DNA of 64,000 nucleotides from Hydrocarboniphaga sp965279055 (GCF_965279055.1 NZ_OZ257125.1:1240001-1304000); one strand, 5' to 3'. Numbered from the stretch's first letter, positions 17,523 through 26,452 are shown. Translations and numbers: made by a program. Notes: generated by a model from the sequence alone, not told the origin.

Positions 17523-19499
17523 CTACGGCGCCGGCAGGGTCGCGACCACTTTCTTGCCGTCGAGCTTGCCGCTGACGCTGGCGATCGCGCCGGGCAGCGC
17601 GTCGTTCCAGCTGATCTGCAGCGTGCCGTTGGCTAGCGTGACCGCGGCGGTGACCAGGCCGCTGCTGCGGTTCCAGTCGATGCTGCCGTCGACCGGCAGG
17701 TCGGATGTCCATTGATAGGCGGCGAGTTCGAAGTGATAAACGCTGTTTGACGAGCTGAAGCGGTAGCTGCCGCCACGCAGCCCGACGCCGCTGCCGTCGT
17801 AGTTCACCCACCAGCGGTTCATCGCATCGCCGACGCTCTGTACGGCCGCCGCAGCCTGGCGCAGTGCCGTCTCGCCGGCCTTGTTGCCTTCGCCGGCTTT
17901 CGGCACCGCGACCTCGGCGACGCTGCGCGCGAACGCCGGCGTGGTGCGCACTTCGACGATCTTGCTCGCGCACGTCGTGTCGCCCGGCGACAGCGTCTTG
18001 ACGAAGCGACGCACCAGTTCCGAGGCGCAGTCGTCGAGATCGCCGAGCGCGGTGACGTGAAAGCTGTTGGCGACGATCACCTGCTGCGCGTTGTCGAACT
18101 GCGCGGCGGCCGCGGCGCCGCTGGGCGGCGCGGTCACGGTGTCGAGTTCGCCGGACAGCACCAGCGTCGGTGCGGCGGTGAACGTCGCATCGGCCGGCAC
18201 CGGCATGCCGGGCGGATGCGCGGCCGACGGAATCGGCCAGTTCAGGCACAGGTCGAGCAGGCTGTAATCCAGCGGCATGCCGGCGTATTCGTCTATCGTG
18301 AACGGCGCGTACAGGTCGGGATTCGCGGCGTTTTTCTTCGCCACCGCCTTGTCGCGCTGAGTCGCGCGCTTGGCCGGTGTCGCGGTCATGTCGTAGATCT
18401 GCGGATAGTCGCTGCAGCTCACCGCCACATACAGGCCGGTGCTCAGCGAGCGCGTCTGTTTGTCGACCACCGCGGGGTAATAGTCGCCGTTGGTCTCGGC
18501 GATGATGCGCAGCAGCGGCGCGCTGTCGCCGTTGTCCAGATAGGCGCGCGCGGCGGCATCGAGTTCGCGATAGATGATCTTGGAAAAGCCGGCGGTGAAC
18601 ATCGAAAACGCCAGCGTGCTCGGCGTGGCGCTGACATTGATCAGCGTGCCGTTGCCGTCCGGCGCCATGCCGCTGAGCGGCGCGGCGCGCAGGCTGGCGG
18701 CGAGCTGCGTCAGCCGCTGCAGCGACGAGCCGGGCAGGTCGCGGCACGCCGCGGCGCGCTGGCAGACGGTGTCGAAGGCGTAGCGCACCGTCGCCGCATT
18801 CGCCGGATACCAGGGCGACAGGCCGGTGACTTCGTAGGCGCCATCCAAAGTCAGCGAGCGCAGCCGGTCCGGATGGCGCGCGGCGAAAGTCTGGCTGAAA
18901 TAGGTGCCGTAGCTGTCGCCGTAGAGATCGACCTTGCCGGTCTGCAGCGCGTCCAGCACCGCGGCCAGATCGTCGGCGGCCAGGCCCTTGCCGTACAGAT
19001 CACTGCTGTCGCCCAGCGCGGCGCCGCATTCGATGATCGCCTGCTGCGTGATCGGGTACTCGACCTGCAGCCGCTTGCAGTCGATCGCGGCGGATTTGCC
19101 GGTGCCGCGGTTGTCGACCATCAGCAGCGCGCGCCGGTCCATCAGCGGCTGGAACAGCTCCAGGTAATAGCTGCGGCTGGCGGTGGTGGAATAACCCGGC
19201 CCGCCTTCAGTGGCGACGATGGTGCCCAGCGAGGGCTTGGCGGTGTTGCTGCGCGGGTGGTATTCGAAGGCGATCGCAATCGTGCCGGGCACTTCGCCGG
19301 CCGGGTCGATGGCCCGGTCCAGCGTGCCGCACCAGGCGCTGCCGCCGACGCAGGGCTGCAACGTCAGCGTGCCGACCTTGAGGGTCTTGGCCGCCGTGGC
19401 GGCTTCGGCCTGGGCCGGGGCGAGCAGGGCAAGGCCCGCTGTCAACGCCAGCCAGACCGCAGCGGCGATGCCGCGCCGCGTGATTCGCATCGTGCTCAT
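17523..19499 (-). CDS. Secreted alpha/beta hydrolase, tripeptidyl-aminopeptidase-like
   Basis: 658 residues, predicted exported (signal through about residue 35, ending APAQAEAA). The fold signatures fit the SCO/Streptomyces tripeptidyl peptidase group: oxyanion TEGGPGYS (about 98-104), MVDNRGTGKS, nucleophile elbow GDSYGTYF with Ser196, acid LSGELDTVT, and base His in ANSFHVTAL. A C-terminal extension of about 130 residues follows the catalytic domain. ATG at 19499 with a GGGAGATCAGGA leader; the frame is open further upstream without a plausible start. Role in the iron block is unclear. Confidence 0.82.
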   Translation of the reverse strand: MSTMRITRRGIAAAVWLALTAGLALLAPAQAEAATAAKTLKVGTLTLQPCVGGSAWCGTLDRAIDPAGEVPGTIAIAFEYHPRSNTAKPSLGTIVATEGGPGYSTTASRSYYLELFQPLMDRRALLMVDNRGTGKSAAIDCKRLQVEYPITQQAIIECGAALGDSSDLYGKGLAADDLAAVLDALQTGKVDLYGDSYGTYFSQTFAARHPDRLRSLTLDGAYEVTGLSPWYPANAATVRYAFDTVCQRAAACRDLPGSSLQRLTQLAASLRAAPLSGMAPDGNGTLINVSATPSTLAFSMFTAGFSKIIYRELDAAARAYLDNGDSAPLLRIIAETNGDYYPAVVDKQTRSLSTGLYVAVSCSDYPQIYDMTATPAKRATQRDKAVAKKNAANPDLYAPFTIDEYAGMPLDYSLLDLCLNWPIPSAAHPPGMPVPADATFTAAPTLVLSGELDTVTAPPSGAAAAAQFDNAQQVIVANSFHVTALGDLDDCASELVRRFVKTLSPGDTTCASKIVEVRTTPAFARSVAEVAVPKAGEGNKAGETALRQAAAAVQSVGDAMNRWWVNYDGSGVGLRGGSYRFSSSNSVYHFELAAYQWTSDLPVDGSIDWNRSSGLVTAAVTLANGTLQISWNDALPGAIASVSGKLDGKKVVATLPAP

Positions 19500-19605
19500 T
19501 TCCTGATCTCCCCAAAAGCCGGCCGCAATGCCCGTCCTGCGACGCCGAATCTGCAGCGGATTTCGCGCCAGTTTTTGGTAACAGCGCGTGCGCAAGCCGG
19601 CCAGA

Positions 19606-19632
19606 TCGATGATAATAAGAATACTTCGCATC
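19606..19632. promoter_or_regulatory. Possible Fur box
   Basis: CGATGATAATAAGAATACTTC contains TGATAAT-A-AGAATAC, partly matching the Fur 7-1-7 pattern. It stands 12 bases before the small membrane gene at 19644, between it and the divergent hydrolase, in otherwise GC-rich sequence. Confidence 0.45.
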
Positions 19633-19643
19633 TGAGTGACGCC

Positions 19644-19955
19644 ATGTCCGCAGCCTCCATCCCCGCTACGGCGACGGCCCCGAGCAGGCCACGGCTGTGG
19701 CCGCGCGTGCTGCTGGCCGGGCCGCTGGCCTTCATCGCCGCCGGCCTGATCATGGGCGGCGGCGCGCTGTGGCTGCCCGAGGGTGCCGCCAGGATCGACA
19801 ACCTGGTGCTGCCGATCGTCGCGTTCCCGGCGATCTGGGCGGTGGTGTTTTTCTACGCCTGTCTCGACCGCCGCATCGGCCGCGCCTACGTCGTCGTGCT
19901 GGCCGCGGCGCTGATCAATGCCGCGCTGATCGCGGCGCATCTTCTCGGGAGCTGA
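19644..19955 (+). CDS. Small membrane protein of PepSY iron-uptake module
   Basis: 103 residues with a Pro/Ala/Thr-rich N-terminus and three membrane helices (VLLAGPLAFIAAGLIMGGGA, VLPIVAFPAIWAVVFFYACL, VVVLAAALINAALIAAHLL). The motif FYACLDRRIGRAY recurs in small proteins next to PepSY proteins. It is followed after four bases by the PepSY gene, so it is probably cotranscribed, perhaps under the Fur-like site upstream. Biochemical role unknown. Confidence 0.65.
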   Translation: MSAASIPATATAPSRPRLWPRVLLAGPLAFIAAGLIMGGGALWLPEGAARIDNLVLPIVAFPAIWAVVFFYACLDRRIGRAYVVVLAAALINAALIAAHLLGS

Positions 19956-19959
19956 AGCG

Positions 19960-21564
19960 ATGATCCGTCTGCCACAGCAGGAAACCAGGACCCTGCTGGC
20001 GATCCACGGCTGGTCCGGCGTGTTGCTCGGCATGTTGCTGTACGCGGTGATCGTCACTGGCGTCGCCTCGGTGTTCGCCGATGAAATCGCCGACTGGTCC
20101 AGCCCGCTGCCGCAGCGGCCGGCCGAGCGTTTCCCGGCGAACACCGGCGCGCTGCTCAAGGGCGTCGCCGACACCGTGCCGGCGGAATTCCAGGAAGGCA
20201 TGTTCGCGTATCCGCGTGCCGGCGGCCGGCTCTACGCGTTCTTTCATCGCGACGAGAAGGACGCCGACGGCAAGCCGATCATCCGCGGCGTGCAGGTCGA
20301 CATCGATCCGCTCACCGGCCAGACGATCCACCGCGTCGAAGGCACAGGCGAGGAAGTCGAGGACCGCGACTACGTCAACTCGCTGGCGCATTTCTTCATC
20401 GAAATGCATGTGCGCCTGCACGTGCCGGACCCATGGGGCCTGCTGCTGACCGGCGCGCTCGGCCTGGCGATGATGGTCGCCGCGGTCACCGGCTTCATGA
20501 TCCACCGGCACCTGATCAAGGAGCTGTTCACCTTGCGTCGGCACAAGGAAAAACTGCTGTCGATGCGCGACGTCCACGTCGTCGCCGGCACCTGGAACCT
20601 GCCGTTCGCTTTCATCCTCGCGTTCACCGGCAGCTTCTACAGCTTCAGCAGCTCGATCGGCATTCCGGTGATGGCGATGATTGCGTTCGGCGGCGACCAG
20701 GACAAGGCGATCGAAGCCGTCGTCGGCAATCCGCCGGCCAGCGATGCGACGCCGGCCGCCGTCGGCGACATCGACGCGATGCTGGCCGATGCGCAGCGTC
20801 GTGCCGGCGCCGAAGTCTCGTTCATCTCGATGGAACACTGGGGCCGCGCCGACGCGCACATGAGCGTGTTCATGGAGCCGGCCGAAGGCCGTCTGCTGGG
20901 CACCAGCTACACCTACAACGGCACCACCGGCGCCTGGCTCAGCGAAAAGCCGACGTTGGGCAAAGTGCCTTCGGCCGGCGGCAGCTTGTCGGCGCTGATG
21001 GCACCGCTGCACTTCGGCAACTTCGCCGGCGTGCTGTCCAAGGGCGTGTGGTTCGCGCTGGGTTTTGCCGGCGCCTACGTGACCTTCACCGGCATGCTGC
21101 TGTGGACGCAGCGGCGTATCGACCAGCGCCTGTGGCGCGGTTTCGGCCGCGCCGTGGCCTGGGTCGGCTACGGCCTGCCGCTGTCGCTGATCGCGGTCGG
21201 CTACGCCTATTTTCCGCTGCGCAGCGCCGGCGGCGACATCAACGGCGCGATGATGAACCTGTTCCTGGCGCTGGCCGCGGTCATCGGCGTGCTGGCGATC
21301 GTGTTGAATCCGCCGCTGCTGCGCCGCGTGCTGCTGGCCTCGACCGGCGTCGCGCTCGCCGGACTGCCGCTGCTGCGCTGGTGGAGCGGCGGCCCGTCGT
21401 GGACGCAGGCACTGGCGACCGGCTACGACGGCGTGATCTCGATCGACCTCGCGCTGCTGCTGTCCGGCTCGTTGTGCCTGTGGGCGCTGCGGCGCAAGCC
21501 GGCGGCCAGCACTTCGCCGCGCGGCTTGCGCGCATCCGGCCGCGCCGAGGCGACGCGGGCATGA
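19960..21564 (+). CDS. PepSY-associated membrane protein, second copy
   Basis: 534 residues. N-terminal TRTLLAIHGWSGVLLGMLLY membrane helix, periplasmic PepSY repeats (GVQVDIDPLTGQTIHRVEGT), FFIEMHVRLHVPDPWGLLL, VHVVAGTWNLPFAFILAFTG, and further helices near the C-terminus. It is clearly a paralogue in architecture of the protein at 15835 but divergent in sequence. Overlaps the next gene by ATGA. Likely an inner-membrane component of ferric-siderophore processing. Confidence 0.82.
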   Translation: MIRLPQQETRTLLAIHGWSGVLLGMLLYAVIVTGVASVFADEIADWSSPLPQRPAERFPANTGALLKGVADTVPAEFQEGMFAYPRAGGRLYAFFHRDEKDADGKPIIRGVQVDIDPLTGQTIHRVEGTGEEVEDRDYVNSLAHFFIEMHVRLHVPDPWGLLLTGALGLAMMVAAVTGFMIHRHLIKELFTLRRHKEKLLSMRDVHVVAGTWNLPFAFILAFTGSFYSFSSSIGIPVMAMIAFGGDQDKAIEAVVGNPPASDATPAAVGDIDAMLADAQRRAGAEVSFISMEHWGRADAHMSVFMEPAEGRLLGTSYTYNGTTGAWLSEKPTLGKVPSAGGSLSALMAPLHFGNFAGVLSKGVWFALGFAGAYVTFTGMLLWTQRRIDQRLWRGFGRAVAWVGYGLPLSLIAVGYAYFPLRSAGGDINGAMMNLFLALAAVIGVLAIVLNPPLLRRVLLASTGVALAGLPLLRWWSGGPSWTQALATGYDGVISIDLALLLSGSLCLWALRRKPAASTSPRGLRASGRAEATRA

Positions 21565-21857
21565 GCACGATGATCGCCGCGCTGGCGGCGCTGCTGCCGA
21601 GCCTGCTGCTGCTGTCGCTGATCGCGCTGCGCGATCCCAAGCGCTTGCGCAGCCTGCCGCGCGGGCCGGGCCATGACAGCCGCCGCGCGGCAGCGTGGAC
21701 GCGCAAGCAGCGCCGCAACGCCACGCTGATCGCCTTGCTGCCGGCGCCGCTGCTGATCGCCTCCGGTGCCTGGCCGGCGCTGCTGATCTGGCTGGGCGCG
21801 CTGCTGACCGTGGCCTGGCTGTGGGTCAATTGCCTGGCGCCGCCGGCACGCGACTGA
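21561..21857 (+). CDS. Small membrane protein at end of PepSY operon
   Basis: 98 residues with two or three helices (IAALAALLPSLLLLSLIALR, ATLIALLPAPLLIASGAWPA, LIWLGALLTVAWLWVNCLA) separated by a basic loop. It is coupled to the PepSY gene by an ATGA overlap, and a terminator follows at 21881. No family recognised with confidence; it may correspond to the DUF3325-like partner of the first module. Confidence 0.65.
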   Translation: MSTMIAALAALLPSLLLLSLIALRDPKRLRSLPRGPGHDSRRAAAWTRKQRRNATLIALLPAPLLIASGAWPALLIWLGALLTVAWLWVNCLAPPARD

Positions 21858-21880
21858 CGCGGCTCATTGCTGGTTTTCCC

Positions 21881-21907
21881 AACCGGTCGTCATGGCCGGT
21901 TTTTTTT
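21881..21907 (+). terminator. Rho-independent terminator of second PepSY operon
   Basis: AACCGG stem, loop TCGTCATGG, CCGGTT followed by a run of T. It ends the 19644-21857 operon before the flagellin region. Confidence 0.8.
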
Positions 21908-21935
21908 GCCTGCCGGCAACCACACGACAAAGCTC

Positions 21936-22035
21936 CGTTCGTCCCGAGTAGCGCCGAAGGCGCGTATCGAGGGAGCCGACCGCAGTGCGATCCCTCGATA
22001 TGCCGCGAGCGGCTACTCGCGGGACGAACGGGTTT
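21936..22035. repeat. Palindromic repeat, family B
   Basis: CCGTTCGTCCCGAGTAGCGCC...GCGTATCGAGGGA and its inverted partner TCCCTCGATATGCC...GGCTACTCGCGGGACGAACGG. It lies between the terminator and the fliC promoter. Confidence 0.75.
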
Positions 22036-22105
22036 TTTACTCAAGGCCCTTCACGTTCCCGCCGCGTCGCCGATACCCCCTTCGAGAGCGCTGGCTGGTC
22101 CTGAT

Positions 22106-22132
22106 TAAAGTTTTCCCAGGACGATCCGTTAA
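22106..22132 (+). promoter_or_regulatory. Sigma-28 (FliA) promoter of fliC
   Basis: TAAAGTTT (22106-22113, perfect -35), an 11-base spacer, TCCGTTAA (22125-22132; six of eight match GCCGATAA). A leader of about 100 bases runs to the fliC ATG. Confidence 0.85.
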
Positions 22133-22238
22133 CTCCATTAGCAGCGGCGAGCCACACCATTCCAGGGCGAAGCCGAAGCATCCCAGCAGGATGTTCGATC
22201 GCCACGCCGGGAACCCACTAACTCAAGGAGTCACAGTC

Positions 22239-23387
22239 ATGGCACAAACCATCAACACCAACGTGGCGTCGCTCAATGCACAGCGCAACGTCAACAACTC
22301 GCAGTCGGCACTGAACATGGCGATGCAGCGCCTGTCCTCGGGCCTGCGCATCAACAGCGCCAAGGACGACGCCGCGGGCCTGGCGATCAGCCAGCGCTTC
22401 ACCTCGCAGATCAAGGGTCTGAACCAGGCCTCGCGCAATGCCAACGACGGCATCTCGCTGGCGCAGACCGCTGAAGGCGCGCTGGTGGAAGTCACCAACA
22501 ACCTGCAGCGTATCCGCGAACTGGCCGTGCAGAGCTCCAACGCCACCAACTCGCAGAGCGACCGCGACGCGCTGCAGACCGAAGTCACCAGCCTCAAGTC
22601 GGAAGTCGAGCGCGTTGCCAACACCACGGCCTTCAACGGCGTCAAGGTGCTGGACGGCAGCTTCAACGGCGCGGTGTTCCAGGTCGGCGCCAACGCCGGC
22701 GAAACGATCACCGTCAGCAGCATCGCCGACGCCAACCTGGCCGCTCTGAGCAGCGTCAGCACCGCGTCCACGCAGTCTTCGGCTGTTGCCGCCCTGACCA
22801 GCACCGCCGCTGCCGCGGGTTCGCTGACCATCAATGGCACCGACATCGGCGCACTGGCCGCTGCAGGCACCTCGGCCGAGCGTGGCGCTCAGCTGGTCAA
22901 CGCGATCAACAACGTCTCCACCACCACCGGCGTCAACGCCTACATCGACAGCACGACCAACAAGATCACGCTGACCTCGGAGTCGACGATCACTGTCGGC
23001 GGCACCGACGACGGCACGCTGACCGGCTTCGACGGCGCCACCGGCGTCACCGCCACCGCGACCAACACCACCGGCCTGACCACGCTCGACGTGTCCAGCT
23101 ACGCCGGTTCGCAGCTGGCGATCAAGCAGATCGACAGCGCGCTGGGCCAGGTCAACACCGCTCGTGCCAGCCTCGGCGCGGTGCAGAACCGGTTCAGCTC
23201 GGTGGTCTCGTCGGTTGACACCACGGCGGAGAACCTGTCGGCCTCACGCAGCCGCATCCAGGACACGGACTTCGCGCAGGAAACCGCGAACCTGAGCCGC
23301 GCCCAGGTGCTGCAGCAGGCTGGTATCTCGATGCTGTCGCAGGCCAACAGCTCGGCCCAGGGTGTGCTGAAGCTGCTGCAGGGCTAA
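22239..23387 (+). CDS. fliC: Flagellin FliC
   Basis: 382 residues, a rather short flagellin. The D0/D1 N-terminal part (MAQTINTNVASLNAQRNVNN ... LSSGLRINSAKDDAAGLAIS) and the C-terminal part (TAENLSASRSRIQDTDFAQE, ending QANSSAQGVLKLLQ) are canonical. The central D2/D3 region (about 175-290) is Ala/Thr/Gly-rich and includes LTINGTDIGALAAAGTSAER. The long upstream open frame is not coding; ATG 22239 fits the conserved N-terminus and an AAGGAG site. Driven by the sigma-28 promoter at 22106. Confidence 0.97.
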   Translation: MAQTINTNVASLNAQRNVNNSQSALNMAMQRLSSGLRINSAKDDAAGLAISQRFTSQIKGLNQASRNANDGISLAQTAEGALVEVTNNLQRIRELAVQSSNATNSQSDRDALQTEVTSLKSEVERVANTTAFNGVKVLDGSFNGAVFQVGANAGETITVSSIADANLAALSSVSTASTQSSAVAALTSTAAAAGSLTINGTDIGALAAAGTSAERGAQLVNAINNVSTTTGVNAYIDSTTNKITLTSESTITVGGTDDGTLTGFDGATGVTATATNTTGLTTLDVSSYAGSQLAIKQIDSALGQVNTARASLGAVQNRFSSVVSSVDTTAENLSASRSRIQDTDFAQETANLSRAQVLQQAGISMLSQANSSAQGVLKLLQG

Positions 23388-23411
23388 GGTCGAACGACAC
23401 GACGGCGACGA

Positions 23412-23427
23412 GGGGCTGGCCAGCCCG
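23412..23427 (+). terminator. Weak hairpin after fliC
   Basis: The palindrome GGGCTGGCCAGCCC lies 25 bases past the fliC stop. There is no T-run, so it may attenuate readthrough into flaG rather than terminate fully. Confidence 0.3.
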
Positions 23428-23488
23428 GTCTCTCGCCGCCGCCGGGTCACCGACCTGGTTCTGAACAGCCGAACAGGGACGCGCAGCC

Positions 23489-23878
23489 ATGCTCGTCAAT
23501 CCCATCGCCGCCCCGGCATCGACGCCCGTCGATGCCGGGGCGCGCGTCGTTGCGCCGGTGGCGGCGACACATAAAGTCGGCGCCATCGACGACGGCAGCG
23601 CACAGCAGCAGCGCCAGGAATCCGGCGCCAGGGAACCATCGGCGGCGGACCGCGAGACGCTGCAGGCCGCGGCCGATACGCTCAACGAACACTACATGCT
23701 CCGCAAGGCGGAGCTGCATTTTCACGTCGACGACGAGAGCCATCGCCTCGTCGTCACCATTCTCGATGCCCGCGACGGCACGCTGATCCGTCAGCTGCCG
23801 AGCGAAGAGGCGCTACGTCTAGCACAGGCCTTGCAGCACGAGCTCAAGGAACCCGCCTTGCTCCGGCAAACCGCCTGA
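23489..23878 (+). CDS. flaG: FlaG-family protein
   Basis: 129 residues. The C-terminal half has the FlaG signature LHFHVDDESHRLVVTILDAR followed by DGTLIRQLPSEEALRLAQAL. The N-terminal half is low-complexity Ala/Pro-rich. FlaG influences filament length in polar flagellates. It sits between fliC and fliD as in Pseudomonas and Vibrio. ATG at 23489; fliD starts 29 bases after the stop. Confidence 0.9.
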   Translation: MLVNPIAAPASTPVDAGARVVAPVAATHKVGAIDDGSAQQQRQESGAREPSAADRETLQAAADTLNEHYMLRKAELHFHVDDESHRLVVTILDARDGTLIRQLPSEEALRLAQALQHELKEPALLRQTA

Positions 23879-23907
23879 GCGCGAGCGCAACGGACCCAAA
23901 GACCGCC

Positions 23908-25242
23908 ATGGCAACCAGCACCATCACCTCATCCGGTCTCGGCTCCGGCCTGGACGTCGACGCGCTCGTCACCAAGCTGATCTCCTCCGAGCGCAGCGTG
24001 CAGGACACGCGCCTGACCACGCTGGAGACCAAGACCAATACGCAGATTTCGGCGCTGGGCTCGCTGCAGTCGGCAATGGGTACGCTGCAGACCGCGCTGA
24101 CCGCGCTGACCTCCGGCGGAGACCTGAGCAAGCGCTCGGTGAGCAGTTCGGCGACCGGCATATTGACCGCGACCGCGGCCAAGACCGCGCATGCGGGCAG
24201 CACGCAGATCGAGGTGCTGTCGCTGGCGCGTGCGCAGAAGCTGGGCTCGGATTCGTTTGCCTCCAGCAGCGCGCTGGTCGGCGCCGGCGACATGTCGTTT
24301 ACCGTCGGAAGCAAATCCTTCACCGTGTCGGCGACCGCGACGACCACGGTGTCGCAGCTGCGCGACGCGATCAACAAGGCCACCGACAATGTCGGCGTCA
24401 GCGCCAACCTGGTCGCCGACGACACCGGCGTGCGCATGGTGCTGACCGCCGCCAATACCGGCACCGCCAATGCGGTCACCGTGAACACCTCGCTGACCAG
24501 TTTCAGCGAACTGCAGGGCGCCACCGATTCGCAGATCAAGGTCGACGGCTACACCCGCACCAGCGCCTACAACCACATCGCCAACGTCACCGACGGCGTC
24601 AGCATCGACCTGGTGTCGGCCGCGGTCGGCACCAAGGTCACGCTCAGCGTCAGCAACGACAACAGCGCGGCGGCCAGTGCCGTGAGCAATTTCGTCGACG
24701 CCTACAACACGCTGCAAAGCACTTACGCGACGCTGACCGCCTACAACGCCTCCACCGAAACCGGCGGCGCGCTGATGGGCGATGCCAGCGTGCGCTCGCT
24801 GATGCAGCAGATGCGCACGATGCTCAGCATCAACAGCGACACCGGCACCTATCGATCGCTGAACTCGATCGGCGTGACCACCGATGTCACCGGCAAGCTG
24901 ACGCTGAACGCCGTCACGCTGGCCGATGCCCTGGTCACCGATACCGATTCGGTGGCCAACCTGTTTGGTTCCACCACCGGTCTGGCGACGACGATGAACA
25001 AGACCGTGCAGGGCTATCTGGATACCAGCGGCCCGATCGCATCGCGGCTCGACGCGCTGGACAAGACCATCACCAAGATCGCCGACGACCGCACCGCGCT
25101 CGACGAGAAAATGACCAAGAAGGAAGACCTGTACCGCAGCCAGTTCAACTCGCTGGATTCCATCGTCAGCAAGTACAAGAACGTGGCTTCGTATCTGGAC
25201 CAGATGGACAACGAGCGCTACAACCAGAAGTCCAACAGCTGA
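23908..25242 (+). CDS. fliD: Flagellar filament cap protein FliD
   Basis: 444 residues, normal size for HAP2. N-terminus TSSGLGSGLDVDALVTKLIS and a coiled VQDTRLTTLETKTNTQISAL; middle with LRDAINKATDNVGVSANLVA and DGVSIDLVSAAVGTKVTLSV; C-terminal heptad helix ending LYRSQFNSLDSIVSKYKNVA. It caps the filament tip and folds incoming flagellin. Followed by fliS, which has its own promoter. Confidence 0.96.
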   Translation: MATSTITSSGLGSGLDVDALVTKLISSERSVQDTRLTTLETKTNTQISALGSLQSAMGTLQTALTALTSGGDLSKRSVSSSATGILTATAAKTAHAGSTQIEVLSLARAQKLGSDSFASSSALVGAGDMSFTVGSKSFTVSATATTTVSQLRDAINKATDNVGVSANLVADDTGVRMVLTAANTGTANAVTVNTSLTSFSELQGATDSQIKVDGYTRTSAYNHIANVTDGVSIDLVSAAVGTKVTLSVSNDNSAAASAVSNFVDAYNTLQSTYATLTAYNASTETGGALMGDASVRSLMQQMRTMLSINSDTGTYRSLNSIGVTTDVTGKLTLNAVTLADALVTDTDSVANLFGSTTGLATTMNKTVQGYLDTSGPIASRLDALDKTITKIADDRTALDEKMTKKEDLYRSQFNSLDSIVSKYKNVASYLDQMDNERYNQKSNS

Positions 25243-25297
25243 GCCGTCGCGCATCGCGAGGCTGATTCAAAGCGATACGAAACGCGTAGAAAAACCC

Positions 25298-25324
25298 TAC
25301 AGTTTTGCCGCTTTGCGCCGATGT
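25298..25324 (+). promoter_or_regulatory. Sigma-28 (FliA) promoter of fliS
   Basis: TACAGTTT (25298-25305), an 11-base spacer, GCCGATGT (25317-25324; six of eight match). Same TACAGTT variant of the -35 as at cheV. It lies 36 bases before the fliS ATG. Confidence 0.75.
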
Positions 25325-25360
25325 TTAAGTCATCAACGACGCACCACCAGGTCCATCGAA

Positions 25361-25759
25361 ATGGCTTCTTCCTACGCATCGGCGGCGCGCATGCGCTACT
25401 ACAACGACACCGCTTCGGCTTCGATCGCCGACGAGGCCAGCCCGCACCGCCTGATCTCGATGCTCTACGACGGCGTGCTCGAACGCCTGGCCATCGCACG
25501 CGCGGCGATCGCGCGCCACGACGTCGTCACCAAGCTGCGCTCGATCAATGGCGCGATGCAGATCATCGAGCATCTGCGCGTGGTGCTGGATCACAAGGCC
25601 GGCGGCAGTCTCGCCGAGCGTCTCGACGCGCTCTACGATTACATGCTGCGCCGCATGACCCAGGCCAACGCCGTCAACGACGCCGATGCACTGGCCGAGG
25701 TCTCCGGCCTGGTGATGACCATCAAGAGCGGCTGGGACCAGATCGGCCCGGCGCACTGA
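25361..25759 (+). CDS. fliS: Flagellin export chaperone FliS
   Basis: 132 residues. FliS signatures: MRYYNDTASASIADEASPHR, LISMLYDGVLERLAIARAAI, the central IIEHLRVVLDHKAGGSLAER and LYDYMLRRMTQANAVNDADA. It binds the flagellin C-terminus in the cytoplasm before export. ATG chosen at 25361 from the conserved N-terminus; the first part of the longer frame overlaps the promoter. Confidence 0.95.
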   Translation: MASSYASAARMRYYNDTASASIADEASPHRLISMLYDGVLERLAIARAAIARHDVVTKLRSINGAMQIIEHLRVVLDHKAGGSLAERLDALYDYMLRRMTQANAVNDADALAEVSGLVMTIKSGWDQIGPAH

Positions 25760-25811
25760 GCACGCCGGCATCGCGCCTACAATGACGGCCCCGGCCCAGG
25801 AGCACCACGCG

Positions 25812-26348
25812 ATGTCCGACACAAGCGATGCCACGCTGAGTTATCGCGTGGAGGCGCCGATCCGCTGGTTGCCGGTGGCCGGCGACTTCAATGCCGCGGA
25901 ACTCGAACACGCCGCCGAAATGAACCAGCGCGTGCTGGCGCAGATCGCGCAGTTCGAAGAGCGCGGCGCGACCATCGACCAGCCGACGCCGCAGGACGTC
26001 GAGATCCAGCGCCTGCATGCCAAGCTCGACCTGCTGCTGTCGGCGCTCGCCGAACTCGCGCCGCGCTTTCTTGATCGGCCGCCGCGCAAGCCGCTGCGCC
26101 TGTCGTGGAGCGGCCTGCGCTGGCCGCGCGATGCCGACACTGCTGCAGAAGGCGGGCAGGGCTGGATCGAGCTGCATCTGCACCCGATCGTGCTGCAGCC
26201 GCTGCGCTGGCCGGCGCGGATGCTGGCCGGCGATGCCACGGAGGCCGAAGCACATTTCCTGTCCACCAACGAAGCCGCACAGCTGTCGCTGGAGCGCTAC
26301 GTGTTCCAGCAGCACCGGCGCGCGGTGGCGGCGGCAAGACGCATCTGA
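25812..26348 (+). CDS. Atypical PilZ-like protein downstream of fliS
   Basis: 178 residues. The N-terminus has WLPVAGDFNAAELEHAAEMN, a helical segment follows, and the C-terminal beta-rich region reads KPLRLSWSGLRWP, GWIELHLHPIVLQPLRWPAR. This is like the degenerate PilZ domains encoded beside fliS in xanthomonads. The canonical RxxxR and (D/N)xSxxG c-di-GMP motifs are not evident, so binding is doubtful. ATG 25812 is preferred over 25782 because AGGAG stands eight bases upstream. It occupies the usual fliT position and may link c-di-GMP signalling to filament export; that is inference. Confidence 0.55.
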   Translation: MSDTSDATLSYRVEAPIRWLPVAGDFNAAELEHAAEMNQRVLAQIAQFEERGATIDQPTPQDVEIQRLHAKLDLLLSALAELAPRFLDRPPRKPLRLSWSGLRWPRDADTAAEGGQGWIELHLHPIVLQPLRWPARMLAGDATEAEAHFLSTNEAAQLSLERYVFQQHRRAVAAARRI

Positions 26349-26385
26349 CGCGGATCGGCACGCGTCGTATCGATGTCTGCTGAAG

Positions 26386-26414
26386 TTGACGTGATGTAAT
26401 GTAAAACGTACATT
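26386..26414 (+). promoter_or_regulatory. Promoter with overlapping operator palindrome
   Basis: TTGACG, 17 bases, TACATT: a near-consensus sigma-70 promoter. The inverted repeat AATGTA-N5-TACATT (26398-26414) covers the -10. Probable autoregulatory site for the HTH protein encoded second in the operon. Confidence 0.65.
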
Positions 26415-26452
26415 CAGCTCGCTGCCGAATCCGGCGATTGCGAGTACCCGCC

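Noticed and set aside
18057..19955. Plus-strand open frame of 632 codons over the secreted hydrolase gene
   Set aside because: Antisense shadow; the minus strand encodes signal peptide and catalytic motifs.
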